DNA of 39,302 bases from Nemertoderma westbladi (GCA_032718475.1 JAUCBJ010008489.1:1-39302); one strand, 5' to 3'; shown: positions 10,733 through 20,939, counted from the first letter of the stretch. A program made the numbers and translations. The notes: generated by a model not told the origin, from the sequence alone.

Positions 10733-10853
10733 GAACCGAATAATCGTCGGCGGGAAACTGGAGGAGTTCCTTCATCGAATCGTTCTGGATGTGGATTTTC
10801 TTCTGGACTACGAAAGTTTCATAATCGAGCGGCTCAACAGTGCGAACTCGAGT
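10733..10853 (-). CDS. DOCK9/10/11-like gene, coding exon 2
   Basis: DOCK9/10/11 (zizimin) proteins are Rac/Cdc42 exchange factors. Read from 10853 downward, the exon encodes TRVRTVEPLDYETFVVQKK followed by IHIQNDSMKELLQFPADDY. This is the N-terminal block of the family (EPLDYE, QKK, ND, two Leu, FP, DD). The acceptor is a strong TTTATATTTCTTATAG before ACT. The donor is either GTTCGT after 10737 or GTTAAT after 10733; the frame stops right beyond. Its phase 0 start fits exon 1 at 14039-14137. No later exon is found to the left in this window, so the gene either continues beyond the window or is broken. The acceptor has been amplified into the adjoining satellite. Confidence 0.88.
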
Positions 10854-12414
10854 CTATAAGAAATATAAAGTAATGAAATAAAGTAACCAGCTCGAGTCTA
10901 TAAGAAATATAAAGTAATGAAATAAAGTAACCAGCTCGAGTCTATAAGAAGTATAAAGTAATGAAATAAAGTAACCAACTCGAGTCTATAAGAAATATAA
11001 AGTAATGAAATAAAGTAACCAGCTCGAGTCTATAAGAAATATAAAGTAATGAAATAAAGTAACCAGCTCGAGTCTATAAGAAATATAAAGTAATGAAATA
11101 AAGTAACCAGCTCGAGTCTATAAGAAATATAAAGTAATGAAATAAAGTAACCAGCTCGGGCAGTGCGAACTCGAGTCTATAAGAAATATAAAGTAATGAA
11201 ATAAAGTAACCAACTCGAGTCTATAAGAAATATAAAGTAATGAAATAAAGTAACCAACTCGAGTCTATAAGAAATATAAAGTAATGAAATAAAGTAACCA
11301 GCTCGAGTCTATAAGAAATATAAAGTAATGAAATAAAGTAACCAGCTCGGGCAGTGCGAACTCGAGTCTATAAGAAATATAAAGTAATGAAATAAAGTAA
11401 CCAACTCGAGTCTATAAGAAATATAAAGTAATGAAATAAAGTAACCAGCTCGAGTCTATAAGAAATATAAAGTAATGAAATAAAGTAACCAGCTCGAGTC
11501 TATAAGAAATATAAAGTAATGAAATAAAGTAACCGGCTCGGGCAGTGCGAACTCGAGTCTATAAGAAATATAAAGTAATGAAATAAAGTAACCAGCTCGA
11601 GTCTATAAGAAATATAAAGTAATGAAATAAAGTAACCAGCTCGGGCAGTGCGAACTCGAGTCTATAAGAAATATAAAGTAATGAAATAAAGTAACCAGCT
11701 CGAGTCTATAAGAAATATAAAGTAATGAAATAAAGTAACCAGCTCGGGCAGTGCGAACTCGAGTCTATAAGAAATATAAAGTAATGAAATAAAGTAACCA
11801 GCTCGAGTCTATAAGAAATATAAAGTAATGAAATAAAGTAACCAGCTCGGGCAGTGCGAACTCGAGTCTATAAGAAATATAAAGTAATGAAATAAAGTAA
11901 CCAGCTCGAGTCTATAAGAAATATAAAGTAATGAAATAAAGTAACCGGCTCGGGCAGTGCGAACTCGAGTCTATAAGAAATATAAAGTAATGAAATAAAG
12001 TAACCAACTCGAGTCTATAAGAAATATAAAGTAATGAAATAAAGTAACCAGCTCGAGTCTATAAGAAATATAAAGTAATGAAATAAAGTAACCAGCTCGG
12101 GCAGTGCGAACTCGAGTCTATAAGAAATATAAAGTTATGAAATAAAGTAACCAGCTCGAGTCTATAAGAAATATAAAGTAATGAAATAAAGTAACCAGCT
12201 CGGGCAGTGCGAACTCGAGTCTATAAGAAATATAAAGTAATGAAATAAAGTAACCAGCTCGAGTCTATAAGAAATATAAAGTAATGAAATAAAGTAACCG
12301 GCTCGGGCAGTGCGAACTCGAGTCTATAAGAAATATAAAGTAATGAAATAAAGTAACCAACTCGAGTCTATAAGAAATATAAAGTAATGAAATAAAGCAA
12401 CCAGCTCGGGCATG
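10847..12414. repeat. 44-bp satellite array derived from the exon-2 splice acceptor
   Basis: About 32 nearly identical copies of a 44-bp unit beginning CTCGAGTCTATAAGAAATAT, with a 15-bp insert CTCGGGCAGTGCGAA at 11155 and then every 2-4 units. This gives higher-order periods of 103, 147 and 191 bp. On the minus strand every unit contains TATTTCTTATAG followed by ACTCGAG. That is the acceptor and first bases of the DOCK-like exon 2 at 10853. The 15-bp insert is a diverged copy of the next exon bases. The array lies wholly in the intron between the two DOCK-like exons, directly upstream of the true acceptor. Confidence 0.95.
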
Positions 12415-12866
12415 TAAAGAATGAGAAAAATATTGCATGAATAACACAGTATATACAGTAATACACGGCTTTCGCACAATCATCTTATGTAGGCCTATCA
12501 TATCATATCATCTTGTGTCCAGATGAGCCTTTGCGTAAGTCCGTGCTCCACTGGCAACACATGGGTCGTACAGTATAATATAAGTCGTTTACAGATTTTC
12601 TCTGAGTCCGTATGTCAAAAGTATAGCTCCCTTGCTCCACTGGTAAGTCATATGTCTTTTCTTAAAAAATATAAGCTGCGTCTCGCATTCAATGGAACAC
12701 TTGAACATTTAATTGCTTGCTGCTACCCAAAGTAACCAATCACAGGCCTCTTGCCAGAAAGAACACATGGGTCGTATGTCAAAAATGGAACATGGGACAT
12801 AATCACTTCCAACTCATCGGTCGTAACAAACGACTTATATAACATTGGAGACGCTCCCATTGAATA
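12415..12866. other. Non-coding intron DNA
   Basis: No gene recognised. The phrase ACACATGGGTCGTA occurs twice (about 12557 and 12763) and suggests a small decayed duplication. Confidence 0.5.
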
Positions 12867-13084
12867 TATTGATATTATATTGTATTGATATTATATTGTA
12901 TTGATATTATATTGTATTGATATTATATTGTATTGATATTATTATATTGTATTGATATTATATTGTATTGATATTATATTGTATTGATATTATATTGTAT
13001 TGATATTATATTGTATTGATATTATATTGTATTGATATTATATTGTATTGATATTATATTGTATTGATATTATATTGATATTAT
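12867..13084. repeat. 16-bp AT minisatellite
   Basis: About 13 copies of ATTGATATTATATTGT, nearly perfect, with one irregular unit near 12940. It is intronic with respect to the DOCK-like exons. Confidence 0.95.
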
Positions 13085-13318
13085 TGCATCTAATTAATAT
13101 GATTTTGAGTCGTGAACCCCATTTCAAGTAATAAAAAATAAATAAACAAAAAATAATAAAATTAAGTTAAGGGGGGATACCACCAACCCCTAGGAAGGTT
13201 TCTTGTACATCGCTATAATTTCGGATTGTGGGTAATAATGAATAAAAATTTTGGCATATTTTATGAGTTCGAGTGGTCATAAACCAAATTTTGGGGAAAA
13301 ATACCAAGTTTGAAAATG

Positions 13319-13337
13319 TGTCGCCCTCTAGCGGCCA
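13319..13337 (-). promoter_or_regulatory. CTCF-like motif
   Basis: The minus strand reads TGGCCGCTAGAGGGCGACA. This aligns over its full length with the vertebrate CTCF core (TGGCC..C.AG.GGGCG..A). The site is in the intron upstream of DOCK-like exon 2. CTCTAGCGG also occurs in repeats elsewhere in the window, so this site may be repeat-borne. Binding is not shown by sequence. Confidence 0.4.
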
Positions 13338-13750
13338 CCAGCGCAAATACAGTATAAATTTCACTTTATGCAAAATCTTATGCGAGTTTTTCTGAATCAG
13401 TATGATCAGTTAACAAAAATAACCGGTGATAAGTTTTATTTTTTATCTAAAATAATTTTAAATAATATTACTGTAACTTATTAATCATTATTTATTAAAT
13501 ATATATCAACTAATTTAATTATAAAAATAAGAAATAATTCAAAATTATAACCGAAAACTTTTTGATCAAAAAACAAAATCAAAACAAACAAATTATCGAA
13601 AATTGGTTAAGAAATTGCAGAGCAGTTGTAATTTGAAAATTAAATATCATTCTGAGTAAACTGTCTATAAAAACTGTCTGTCTGGGATGTTGGTTAGTTA
13701 ATAATGTATTGGACGAAGGAAGCACAGCACCGATCTATAATAATATTTAC

Positions 13751-13834
13751 GGGGGTTTTCTGGGTCGCTGATTCCATTTCCGAAGACACTTTCAATATTT
13801 GATCGAACCTAGTCTGTCGGAACGTTTGCCTCAT
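13751..13834 (-). CDS. Candidate alternative first exon of the DOCK-like gene
   Basis: On the minus strand an ATG at 13834 opens a 28-codon frame (MRQTFRQTRFDQILKVSSEM...) that ends at CCC followed by GTAAAT. That is a good donor in phase 0, as needed to join exon 2. It lies between exon 1 and exon 2. I know no family match for these residues, so this may be a chance frame. Confidence 0.25.
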
Positions 13835-13991
13835 ATTTCGACGTACAGACCGGCTGACAATGAGACTAATATTAACTCGAAAACTAAAAGAGATGTCGCT
13901 AAGCCGTTTTCAGATTTCAAACCCTAATTAAATTATACTCTAGAAGAAAGACAATATCAAAATTCTGACATTTTGACCCAGGAGGGAAAGT

Positions 13992-14015
13992 CCCCCCCCC
14001 CCCCCCCCCCCCCCC
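13992..14015. repeat. Poly-C tract
   Basis: About 24 consecutive Cs, 24 bases inside the intron from the exon-1 donor. On the transcribed (minus) strand this is a G run close to the 5' splice site. Confidence 0.9.
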
Positions 14016-14038
14016 AGTTATTATACAGTATAACCAAC

Positions 14039-14137
14039 CTGCTCGGACGTTTCTTTAACTATAGCCGACACCGATTCACGTAAAGCCGCCGCACTACCTG
14101 GCCGTTTGATGTTCCTAAGAAACTTTCGTTCAGACAT
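14039..14137 (-). CDS. DOCK9/10/11-like gene, first coding exon
   Basis: The ATG at 14137 on the minus strand opens 33 codons: MSERKFLRNIKRPGSAAALR, then ESVSAIVKETSEQ. It ends CAG before GTTGGT, a usable donor in phase 0. This corresponds to the N terminus of vertebrate DOCK9/10/11, where a KFTR..SKPGTAAELRQSVSEVV-like block stands just before the EPLDYE block that exon 2 encodes here. The pairing of both blocks in the right order, strand and phase makes the identification firm. The ATG is preceded by ATTGGTGGTAGACTGAGA, which may contain a 5' UTR acceptor. Confidence 0.85.
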
Positions 14138-15164
14138 TCTCAGTCTACCACCAATGAATTAATGAATTAATTATGTTTAAATTCCAATCTTATTCAGCAT
14201 TAACGTAACCATTCTTCTACGCATTTGAATGTGGTTGGAGTTGTTCACATACAGTAGTTTTTAATTATCATACAGTAGTAGTTCATATTTGCAAACACGA
14301 TGCAGTTCTTATAATGAAAATTCATTAATAAATTGGTAAATACATTTGGAGCACTCGACAGTAACTAAAAGCCCGCTAGAGGTGCACTGTGAGTATAGGC
14401 ATATGGGCACAATAACTGTACGTAAAGTGCCTCTCAATTGTACGTACAGGCCCATAGCCTAATCAGCTTGGGCAAACTTACTGTAGGTAAAAATTGTGTT
14501 TTATTTGTTGATATTGATAATAATAGTGGTTAGATTTTCGAATATTGATTTATGGTAAGCCTACCCACCTGCTTAATTGATAGGGGCCTACTTACAGACT
14601 TACAGTACCTATAATACCGGTACCTAGATGGACTACGGTAAGCCGTGAATCCTAAGTAATCAGTTCTGGGATATGTGGGATGTACCGGTAGACACTAACA
14701 AAAGTCTGAAATGCTGAAAGAAATCTCAACCCGGAAACAAGTCAGTAATGTAAATTTAAAATTCCCGCCCCAATCATCACAACACTATAAAACCTAGGTA
14801 ATGAGATACTGTAGAATATAATATTGGCATTGATTTTTTATGTCCTTTTATTTGACTTTTTTGTCATTTTTTTTACGAATTATGCATAATGACTTTTGTT
14901 GTCCTTTTAATGACTTTATTGTCCTTTTAATGACTTTTTATGTATGTATTTCTTCAAACTGTCAGACTGCTGATTTCTAGACTGTCAGACAGTTGATTTC
15001 ACTATGCCTGTGCCAAAACATTCCATGATTTATAGACTATATGAGATAGATTTCCATATGCGCCTGTGGTAAATATTTAATAGTTTGTGGTTGTTGTCGA
15101 TAATCGATTACCACATGACGTAGCAAAACACTCATTTTATAGCCAAAAACAATTACCAATTGAT
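14138..15164. other. Non-coding DNA upstream of the DOCK-like start
   Basis: No other gene recognised. It would hold the 5' UTR and promoter if there is no further upstream exon. A short duplicated phrase (CCTTTTAATGACTTT) lies near 14905-14940. Confidence 0.5.
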
Positions 15165-15854
15165 GGAAAGGAGCAGGTTAAGGCCGAGTTTTCTAACCAA
15201 AACAATAAACAGTCACTTTACCAAATCAGGGAAAGGAGCAGGTTACAGAGACGGGATTTTCTAACCAAAACAATAAACGATCACTTAACTAATTGAGGGA
15301 AAGGAGCAGGTTACAGAGGCGGGATTTTCTAACCAAAACAATAAACGATCACTTAACTTATTGAGGGAAAGGAGCAGGTTACAGAGGCGGGATTTTCTAA
15401 CCAAAACAATAAACGATCATTTAACTAATTGAGGGAAAGGGACAGGTTACAGAGGAGGAATTTTCTAACCAAAACAATAAACGATCACTTAACTAATTGA
15501 GGGAAAGGAGCAGGTTACAGAGGCGGGATTTTCTAACCAAAACAATAAACGATCATTTAACTAATTGAGGGAAAGGGGCAGGTTACAGAGGCGGGCCTTT
15601 CTAACCAAACCAATAGGTCACTTTACCAATTCAGGGAAAGGAGCAGGTTACAGAGGCGGGATTTTCAAACCAAAACAATAAACGATCATTTAACTAATTG
15701 AGGGAAAGGGGCAGGTTACAGAGACGGGATTTTCTAACCAAAACAATAAACGATCATTTAACTAATTGAGGGAAAGGAGCAGGTTACAGAGACGGGATTT
15801 TCTAACCAAAACAATAAACAGTCACTTTACCAAATCAGGGAAAGGAGCAGGTTA
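15165..15854. repeat. 68-bp minisatellite
   Basis: About ten copies of a 68-bp unit that starts GGAAAGGAGCAGGTTACAGA and contains TTTCTAACCAAAACAATAAA. The last third has two alternating versions (CGATCACTTAACTAATTGAG and CAGTCACTTTACCAAATCAG). A 69-codon open frame across the first copies is a by-product of the repeat. Confidence 0.93.
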
Positions 15855-16327
15855 TCCGTAACACTACTCAGACAGTAGTCATGATCCATTATTGATTATA
15901 AAACTAATACAGTACAGTAATAGGCCTAAATTATGTGAAAGGTATATCCACATTTTCCACAATCCTGCAATCCAGTTTGGCCTATCAATTATTTAAAATT
16001 TATTAGCACAACCGGTAGGCCTACCATTACCGTATTTAAATGGTAGGCTACGCAGTAGGCCTATAGCAGTACCGGTGCCGGTACCGGTACTAAAATACAG
16101 AAATACCTGCTTTATACCTACATCTGTACATACAATACAGCAAAATAGTGCTATATATACTAATACCGGTACTGATACAGTAGCCTGAGAGAACAGCAGT
16201 AGAGAAACCGGTAGCATGGAACCTAACATTAGACTTTTGGAGGACATAAAAAATAAAAAAAAAGGACAAAAAAAGGATTTAAACGGACAATAAAAATTAT
16301 GTGGTGTGTTTGGAGTGGTGTGTTTTC
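15855..16327. other. Non-coding, palindromic words
   Basis: No gene. Dense GGTAGGCCTACC and ACCGGTGCCGGTACCGGT at about 16012-16091. Confidence 0.6.
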
Positions 16328-16935
16328 AGAAGGCTGCTGCAAACAGCACTAAGACCAATCGTGCCAGTGGAGTAGATGGTGTTCCCCCTGAGGTCTTTAA
16401 AATACCTGAGTGTTTAAAGCTCATCTATCCCATCATAGTAGACATGTACCGAACAACAAGAGTCCCACAAGAAATGAAAACAAATAAGTTGGTGCCAGTT
16501 CCCAAGAAGGGCAACCTAACACTCTATGGTTCTTTTCGGGGAATCTCATTGTTCTCGATTGCTGCAAAGCTATACAATATAATTATATTAAATCGCATCA
16601 GGGATCCCATTGAGAGACTGCTCCGAGGAAATCAGAATGGGTTCCATAAAGGTCTTAGGACCATTGGCATTGAGCCCATTTTGGCACATAGAAAGGATAA
16701 TTGAAGAGTTATCAAAAAAAAAGAAAGACAGGCATCTATCTGGCTATTATCTTTGTTGACTTATTCAAGGTCTCTGGCTCACGTATGTTCAGCATACTTT
16801 CATTATATGGGGTTTCTGAAGAAATTATTGCAGCAATCAGATCAGTATACGATGGTTCGACAACATTTGTGTCTACTGTTGATGGTGACACAGAACCATT
16901 TGAAGTGTTATGGGGAGTCCACCAGGGAGACACAC
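16328..16935 (+). mobile_element. LINE fragment, RT domain, cut by the BEL LTR
   Basis: Close match to 28855-29455 of the full LINE copy: TNRASGVDGVPPEVFKIPEC through FEVLWGV and the start of QGDT. It has small indels (after 16650 and at 16700) and a damaged motif A. It ends exactly where the LTR begins with TGTTAG at 16936, so the BEL-type element landed in it or the two were joined there. Confidence 0.9.
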
Positions 16936-17186
16936 TGTTAGCGAATTCAATTCCGCTAACCACCCCATAAAGTTGGGAAAGCGGTGCCTTTAAGCAATAT
17001 TGGGGAGTACGAGGTTGATTGCCAATCAACCTCGTGTCACCCCCAATAAACGGGGACGACAACATCAGAACTCTCAATCCAACAACAAACTCTTTTCACA
17101 CACGGCGGGGACGCGTAAATAAAACAACCGGTCGGGATTCTCGGATCCCGTCACAGTCCTAACTCTAGGCCTGCCGAACTGTAACA
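16936..17186 (+). mobile_element. LTR A of BEL/Pao element
   Basis: Begins TGTTAGCGAATTCAATTCCG and probably ends CTGTAACA, about 251 bp. The beginning and end match the LTR at 22888-23484, which carries about 350 extra bases in its middle. It contains a hairpin at 17010-17034 and an AATAAA at about 17045, which would mark the R/U5 part. The exact 3' edge is uncertain, because the similarity runs on into gag and no standard TGG primer site follows. Confidence 0.8.
17010..17034. promoter_or_regulatory. LTR hairpin
   Basis: CGAGGTTGATTG and CAATCAACCTCG form a perfect 12-bp inverted repeat with one base between. The same hairpin is kept in the second LTR at 22951-22979, with an altered centre (ACC for GCC). 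It is followed closely by the AATAAA of the LTR, suggesting an RNA structure near the 3' end of the element transcript. Confidence 0.75.
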
Positions 17187-17200
17187 GACCAAAGATAAAG

Positions 17201-17668
17201 ATGAGTCGAGAGAAAGGAACGACACCGCCGCGGACCCCGGACGACGATCTAACGATCCGCGAGGCCACGGCGAGACGATACGAACCCACGACGCCGGTCG
17301 ATGCTACGCCGACCACGTCGACGCACGTTGACGCCACGTCGAAACGAGCAACACGGCGAACCAAGGTGTGGGGGGTCGTCTACCAGGAGAGAGCGAGTCG
17401 AGTAGAGGAGACGAGTCGGGAGGAGAAGAGAAAGACGAGTCGACGCGGAGCGAGGGTCGACGATACCGATGTCGCCGGCCAGCCACAGGCCGAGGACGAC
17501 GAACGGTCCACCGGAACGGCGACGGTGGGGCCGTCGGTACGACGTCGAACCCGGAGAGACGGAGGAGAGGTCGGCGACGAGGACGTCGGGGTTTCTGATC
17601 GACTTCGACGGGCCTACAACGCGACCCGGGAACTACTGAGAGGAGGCCAAGGAGGGGGCGAGAGATAG
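17201..17668 (+). pseudogene. BEL/Pao gag, N-terminal disordered part (copy A)
   Basis: An ATG 14 bases after the LTR opens MSREKGTTPPRTPDDDLTIR and a long Thr/Arg/Asp/Glu-rich stretch. A close copy starts the second element at 23499, which supports this as the real start. The two copies change frame relative to each other near 17355 and 23640 (one extra A in copy B), so at least one is shifted. The frame ends at 17668 and the protein continues in another frame from about 17830. Confidence 0.65.
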
Positions 17669-17829
17669 ACGAGGTCAGGACTGAGCAAACGGACTAGGTG
17701 AGTCGAATAGACACTTTGATTACCTAGTGTGTTTTGGGCAGAGAGAACTAGCCGAGGAGAGGGCGAGGGGAGTTGCCAACGAACTGATTGAACTATGGGA
17801 GTGTGGGGTATGGAACCTAGCGTGCTCCA

Positions 17830-18459
17830 GTGTACATAGGGCCATACTTAGTCGATGCCCGGGGAGTTAAGTTAGTGGGTTGGAAGAGACCTGAGGAGGG
17901 CGAATCCGAGGTTAACTCCGAGGATTCGGTCTCGTCGGTCGGAGGAAGTTCCGGGAGGCGGGGGAAAGTTAGTAGGACGGAGGGGCGACGGGAGTCCGTC
18001 GCAACCGATAAGTCTGCTACATCCTCCGCGAAAGAAAGAAGGGTGCTGAAAATAAATCTGACGCATGAATTAGCGATGGTGGCGACAGAGCAGAATGAGT
18101 TAGAGAGACGATTGAGAGAGGAAACCGCATGGTTGGAGAGAGAAAGAGAGTGGGCAAGGGAGGATAGAGAGAGAGTCAAGGAGTGTAGAGAGCGGGAGAT
18201 GAGAGTAGGGGACGAGCCGGCGACGTGGCTTGAGATGGTTGCGAGAGATACCGAGTTGGCCGAGCAAAGTTTACGAGAGTGCATAGAGAGAGAGATAGAG
18301 GCAGAGCGTGAGCGGGATGATTTGCGTGCCCAGCTAAGGGGGCTTGCGCAATATCAAGCCAAACTAGACCAGCGCCGACTAGAACTGGCGCGGTTGGAAC
18401 TGTCAGAGAGTGAGACCCCACTTACAGAGCACCGGGCGAGAGAACCAGAGCTGGTGTAG
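17830..18459 (+). pseudogene. BEL/Pao gag, coiled-coil part
   Basis: Open for about 209 codons without its own ATG start. After a Ser/Gly/Glu-rich part comes a long charged helix (ERRLREETAWLEREREWARE ... ERERDDLRAQLRGLAQYQ) with a heptad-like pattern, as in the N-terminal coiled coil of Pao-type Gag. It would drive Gag assembly. It stops just before a run of 11 Gs (about 18471-18481). Confidence 0.6.
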
Positions 18460-18483
18460 CCGTACGGGCGGGGGGGGGGGGTA

Positions 18484-19085
18484 ATAATAGTACGTTAGAA
18501 GCAGTTAATATTAATAGTACCGTAGTAAATAACCCTAATCCCTTTATTACAGGAAATAATATTTTACCGGGTAGTAGTAATTTAAATTTAAATACAAATA
18601 TTCTAAATAATAATTTCAATTCAAACCCGCAAAATAATTCGAATAATAATTTAAGTTTAGAGAATAGTAGTGATCTAAGTAATTTAAATAATTTAAATAA
18701 TAATCCCGTTTCAAATTCTAATAATTTAATTGATTTAACAAATAATATTGGGAATGGTGCTATTAATATGAGCGTGTCGGACGTACATAACCCGGCAGAC
18801 GGTGGCCTGGTAGGCCACGTAGTTAGTAGGCAGGAGGTGGCAGGGTTGAGCCAACCCGACGGCGGCCTGGTAGGCCACGCAGTTAGTAGGCAGGAGGTAG
18901 CGGGGTTGAGCCAACCCGAAGTAGGCCTGATGGGCCACGCAGTAGTAGAGAGAGAGGCGGGGGTGAATAGACCCAGCCGTAGTAGAGACAGTGCGTCGAC
19001 TAGAGAGGGGTGTAGAGACGAAGTAAGAGATATTGAAGTTAGATGTGGCGGGTGGGGGGGGGGCTACCGGCGCCCCACCACATAA
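18484..19085 (+). pseudogene. BEL/Pao gag, Asn-rich and repeat part
   Basis: Directly after the G run, a frame reads about 90 residues made largely of Asn, Ser and Leu. It runs in the same frame into a 20-residue tandem repeat (DGGLVGHVVSRQEVAGLSQP) present two and a half times at about 18790-18945. It ends in a G-rich repeat where the frame changes again. Confidence 0.5.
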
Positions 19086-19240
19086 GATTAGTGGCGAGAG
19101 AGGGGGGGCAGAGAATGCCCCACAAGAGGGACGCAGAAGTGTAGTAAGAGATAGTGAAGTTAGAAGTGGCGGGTGGGGGGGGGCTACGGGCACCCCACCG
19201 CGAGAGTTAGTAGAGAGAGAGGGGGGGCAGAGAGTGTCCC
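19040..19240. repeat. Tandem 125-bp repeat with poly-G tracts
   Basis: The block GGCGGGTGGGGGGGG..GAGAGAGGGGGGGCAGAG..CCCCAC occurs twice (about 19045 and 19168). The G tracts differ in length by one or two bases. The protein frame that keeps the similar peptides GERGGAENAPQ and RERGGAESVPQ differs between the two copies, so the frame switches in the G tracts. Confidence 0.7.
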
Positions 19241-20939
19241 ACAGCCGTCAGCGGATAATGCGCGGGCCGAGCTAGGTAAACCGCAACACCCGGCGACGGA
19301 GAGTAATAGGGGGATTGCGAGTATCCCCAGCGGCGTGCGATCGAGCAGAGAGAGGCAGGTTGACGTCGCGAGAGGGCAGGCGAAGCGTCGAGCCCGACCA
19401 GAAGAGAGAAGAAGAACAGTGGAGTTTAACCGGGAGGTCGACGAGAGACCTCACGAGCCGGAATACTACACAGAAAAGAGAAGAAGAGAAGATAGTAGAA
19501 GAAGTGTCGCCACGAACGATAGCAGTGCGAGGACGGATAACGGACCGTCGACAGTAGAGATGGAGTCAGGGAGCCAGTGGGGTCGAACTTCGGGAGATTG
19601 CCGTCGCCCCGGAGAAACGCACCGCACGCCAAGAGAGGGGTACAAGACGTACCAATACAGAGTCGAGAACAGGAGAGGGGATCGGAGAGAAGCTTCCCGA
19701 CGGGATATAGCTGCCGATCGAGAGTGCAGTAGTCGCGGGGAGATTCGAGATTCGCGAAGAATAAACGTCGGTTCGGAAGGGCACATGCAGACTGCAGGAC
19801 ATACTGTAGGCCTTACTGCACATACTATTATAGGCCATGCTGGGAGAGATAGAGTAGGCGATGGGGTAGCGCGAACGACGGGATTAATCCCGGAAGTCGC
19901 GGAGTACATACCGGTAGGTAGGCGAGAGGTAGGTAGGCCTATATCGGTACAGCAGCATGACTATAATAATACACAGGGACATAACATATATCCAGGGGAG
20001 GGGGGAGTTATTGGAGATAGACGTATGGGCCCCAATATATTAACATCAACCCCAGTACCAAACATACCGGCTGGGGGGGGACAGGGTGACATTCCCCCAT
20101 CACAATATCGACAATGTACCCCGATAGGAGCGAGAACATCGAACTCCCTGGACGAGAACAGGTCGTGCGGACAGTTACCACCACACGCGGCCGTGCAGGG
20201 GACTGCTAGTCCACAGTTAGGTGGTAGCAGGGCCACACCGTGGCAGGGACAGAAAGAAAATAACACCGTAAATAAAAACAATCCCAATATACCCAGTAGG
20301 CCGAGTCTAGACAATCGAAACATTAAATCGGTACATATAAACCTAAGCGCGATACGTGAAGGACTATACAGGAAACGCTATAATCCGGGATTCCAATGTC
20401 AATTACATCGGGACGGAACCCATAAGACCAGGAGTTGCAAGTACTGGCAAGCGTTGCCCAAACGAGATCGTGTAGCCTACACAGACGCAAACGGACTATG
20501 TCATCGATGTGTGGTAAAAGGACACAGATCCGGAGAGTGTTGGAAAGGGAGAGGATATGAAAGGACTAAACCAGGGGCAGAGAAGCCCATTAGCAAACAT
20601 AAGGGAGTCGGGAAAGTAGAAGGAGGAGTGTTGCATACACACGCAGGACGGACACAGTGCGAGGGGGCATTACATGGGCAGACACCGCGTGTACCAAGGA
20701 ACGAGCGGGGGTCGTCGAGGGCTCTAATGCCAGCGCACATACGAAGGGGGAGGCCAGCAAAGGTGGCACCGAAGAGAGTGTGGCGAAGAGTTAGAGGACG
20801 TATAGGAGGGCAGCGGGAGAGTGCCTACCGGAAGAAGGGGCACGTGAGAGTTTTTAGTCGTCCAAAGTTTTGGACTGAGGGGGGTGGGAATGAGGGCGAG
20901 ACGCCCTTCCCACGCACAAAATATAAAATAATTATTTAA
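19173..20939 (+). CDS. BEL/Pao Gag C-terminal region with zinc fingers
   Basis: Open for 588 codons, in frame with the earlier gag parts only if the G tracts slip. It is Arg/Gly/Glu-rich and disordered to about residue 380. Then follows the BEL/Pao finger block: FQCQLHRDGTHKTRSCKYWQ, then LPKRDRVAYTDANGLCHRC, then VVKGHRSGECWKGRG. The C-x-x-C-x(4)-H-x(4)-C knuckle (CHRC..GHRSGEC) is intact and would bind RNA. A basic tail ends at an AT-rich stop region. No protease or RT follows; repeats fill the rest of the element. Confidence 0.8.
   Translation: MGGGYGHPTARVSRERGGAESVPQPSADNARAELGKPQHPATESNRGIASIPSGVRSSRERQVDVARGQAKRRARPEERRRTVEFNREVDERPHEPEYYTEKRRREDSRRSVATNDSSARTDNGPSTVEMESGSQWGRTSGDCRRPGETHRTPREGYKTYQYRVENRRGDRREASRRDIAADRECSSRGEIRDSRRINVGSEGHMQTAGHTVGLTAHTIIGHAGRDRVGDGVARTTGLIPEVAEYIPVGRREVGRPISVQQHDYNNTQGHNIYPGEGGVIGDRRMGPNILTSTPVPNIPAGGGQGDIPPSQYRQCTPIGARTSNSLDENRSCGQLPPHAAVQGTASPQLGGSRATPWQGQKENNTVNKNNPNIPSRPSLDNRNIKSVHINLSAIREGLYRKRYNPGFQCQLHRDGTHKTRSCKYWQALPKRDRVAYTDANGLCHRCVVKGHRSGECWKGRGYERTKPGAEKPISKHKGVGKVEGGVLHTHAGRTQCEGALHGQTPRVPRNERGSSRALMPAHIRRGRPAKVAPKRVWRRVRGRIGGQRESAYRKKGHVRVFSRPKFWTEGGGNEGETPFPRTKYKIII

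Noticed and set aside
10847-12414. Regular repeats with a spacer-like insert, CRISPR-like at first sight
   Set aside because: The 15-bp insert is the same each time, the unit derives from a splice acceptor, and the DNA is animal.
12265-12501. Minus-strand open frame of 78 codons at the end of the 44-bp array
   Set aside because: It is only the satellite unit translated and has no family features.
15087-15296. 69-codon frame at the start of the 68-bp minisatellite
   Set aside because: It follows the repeat, and later units do not keep it open.
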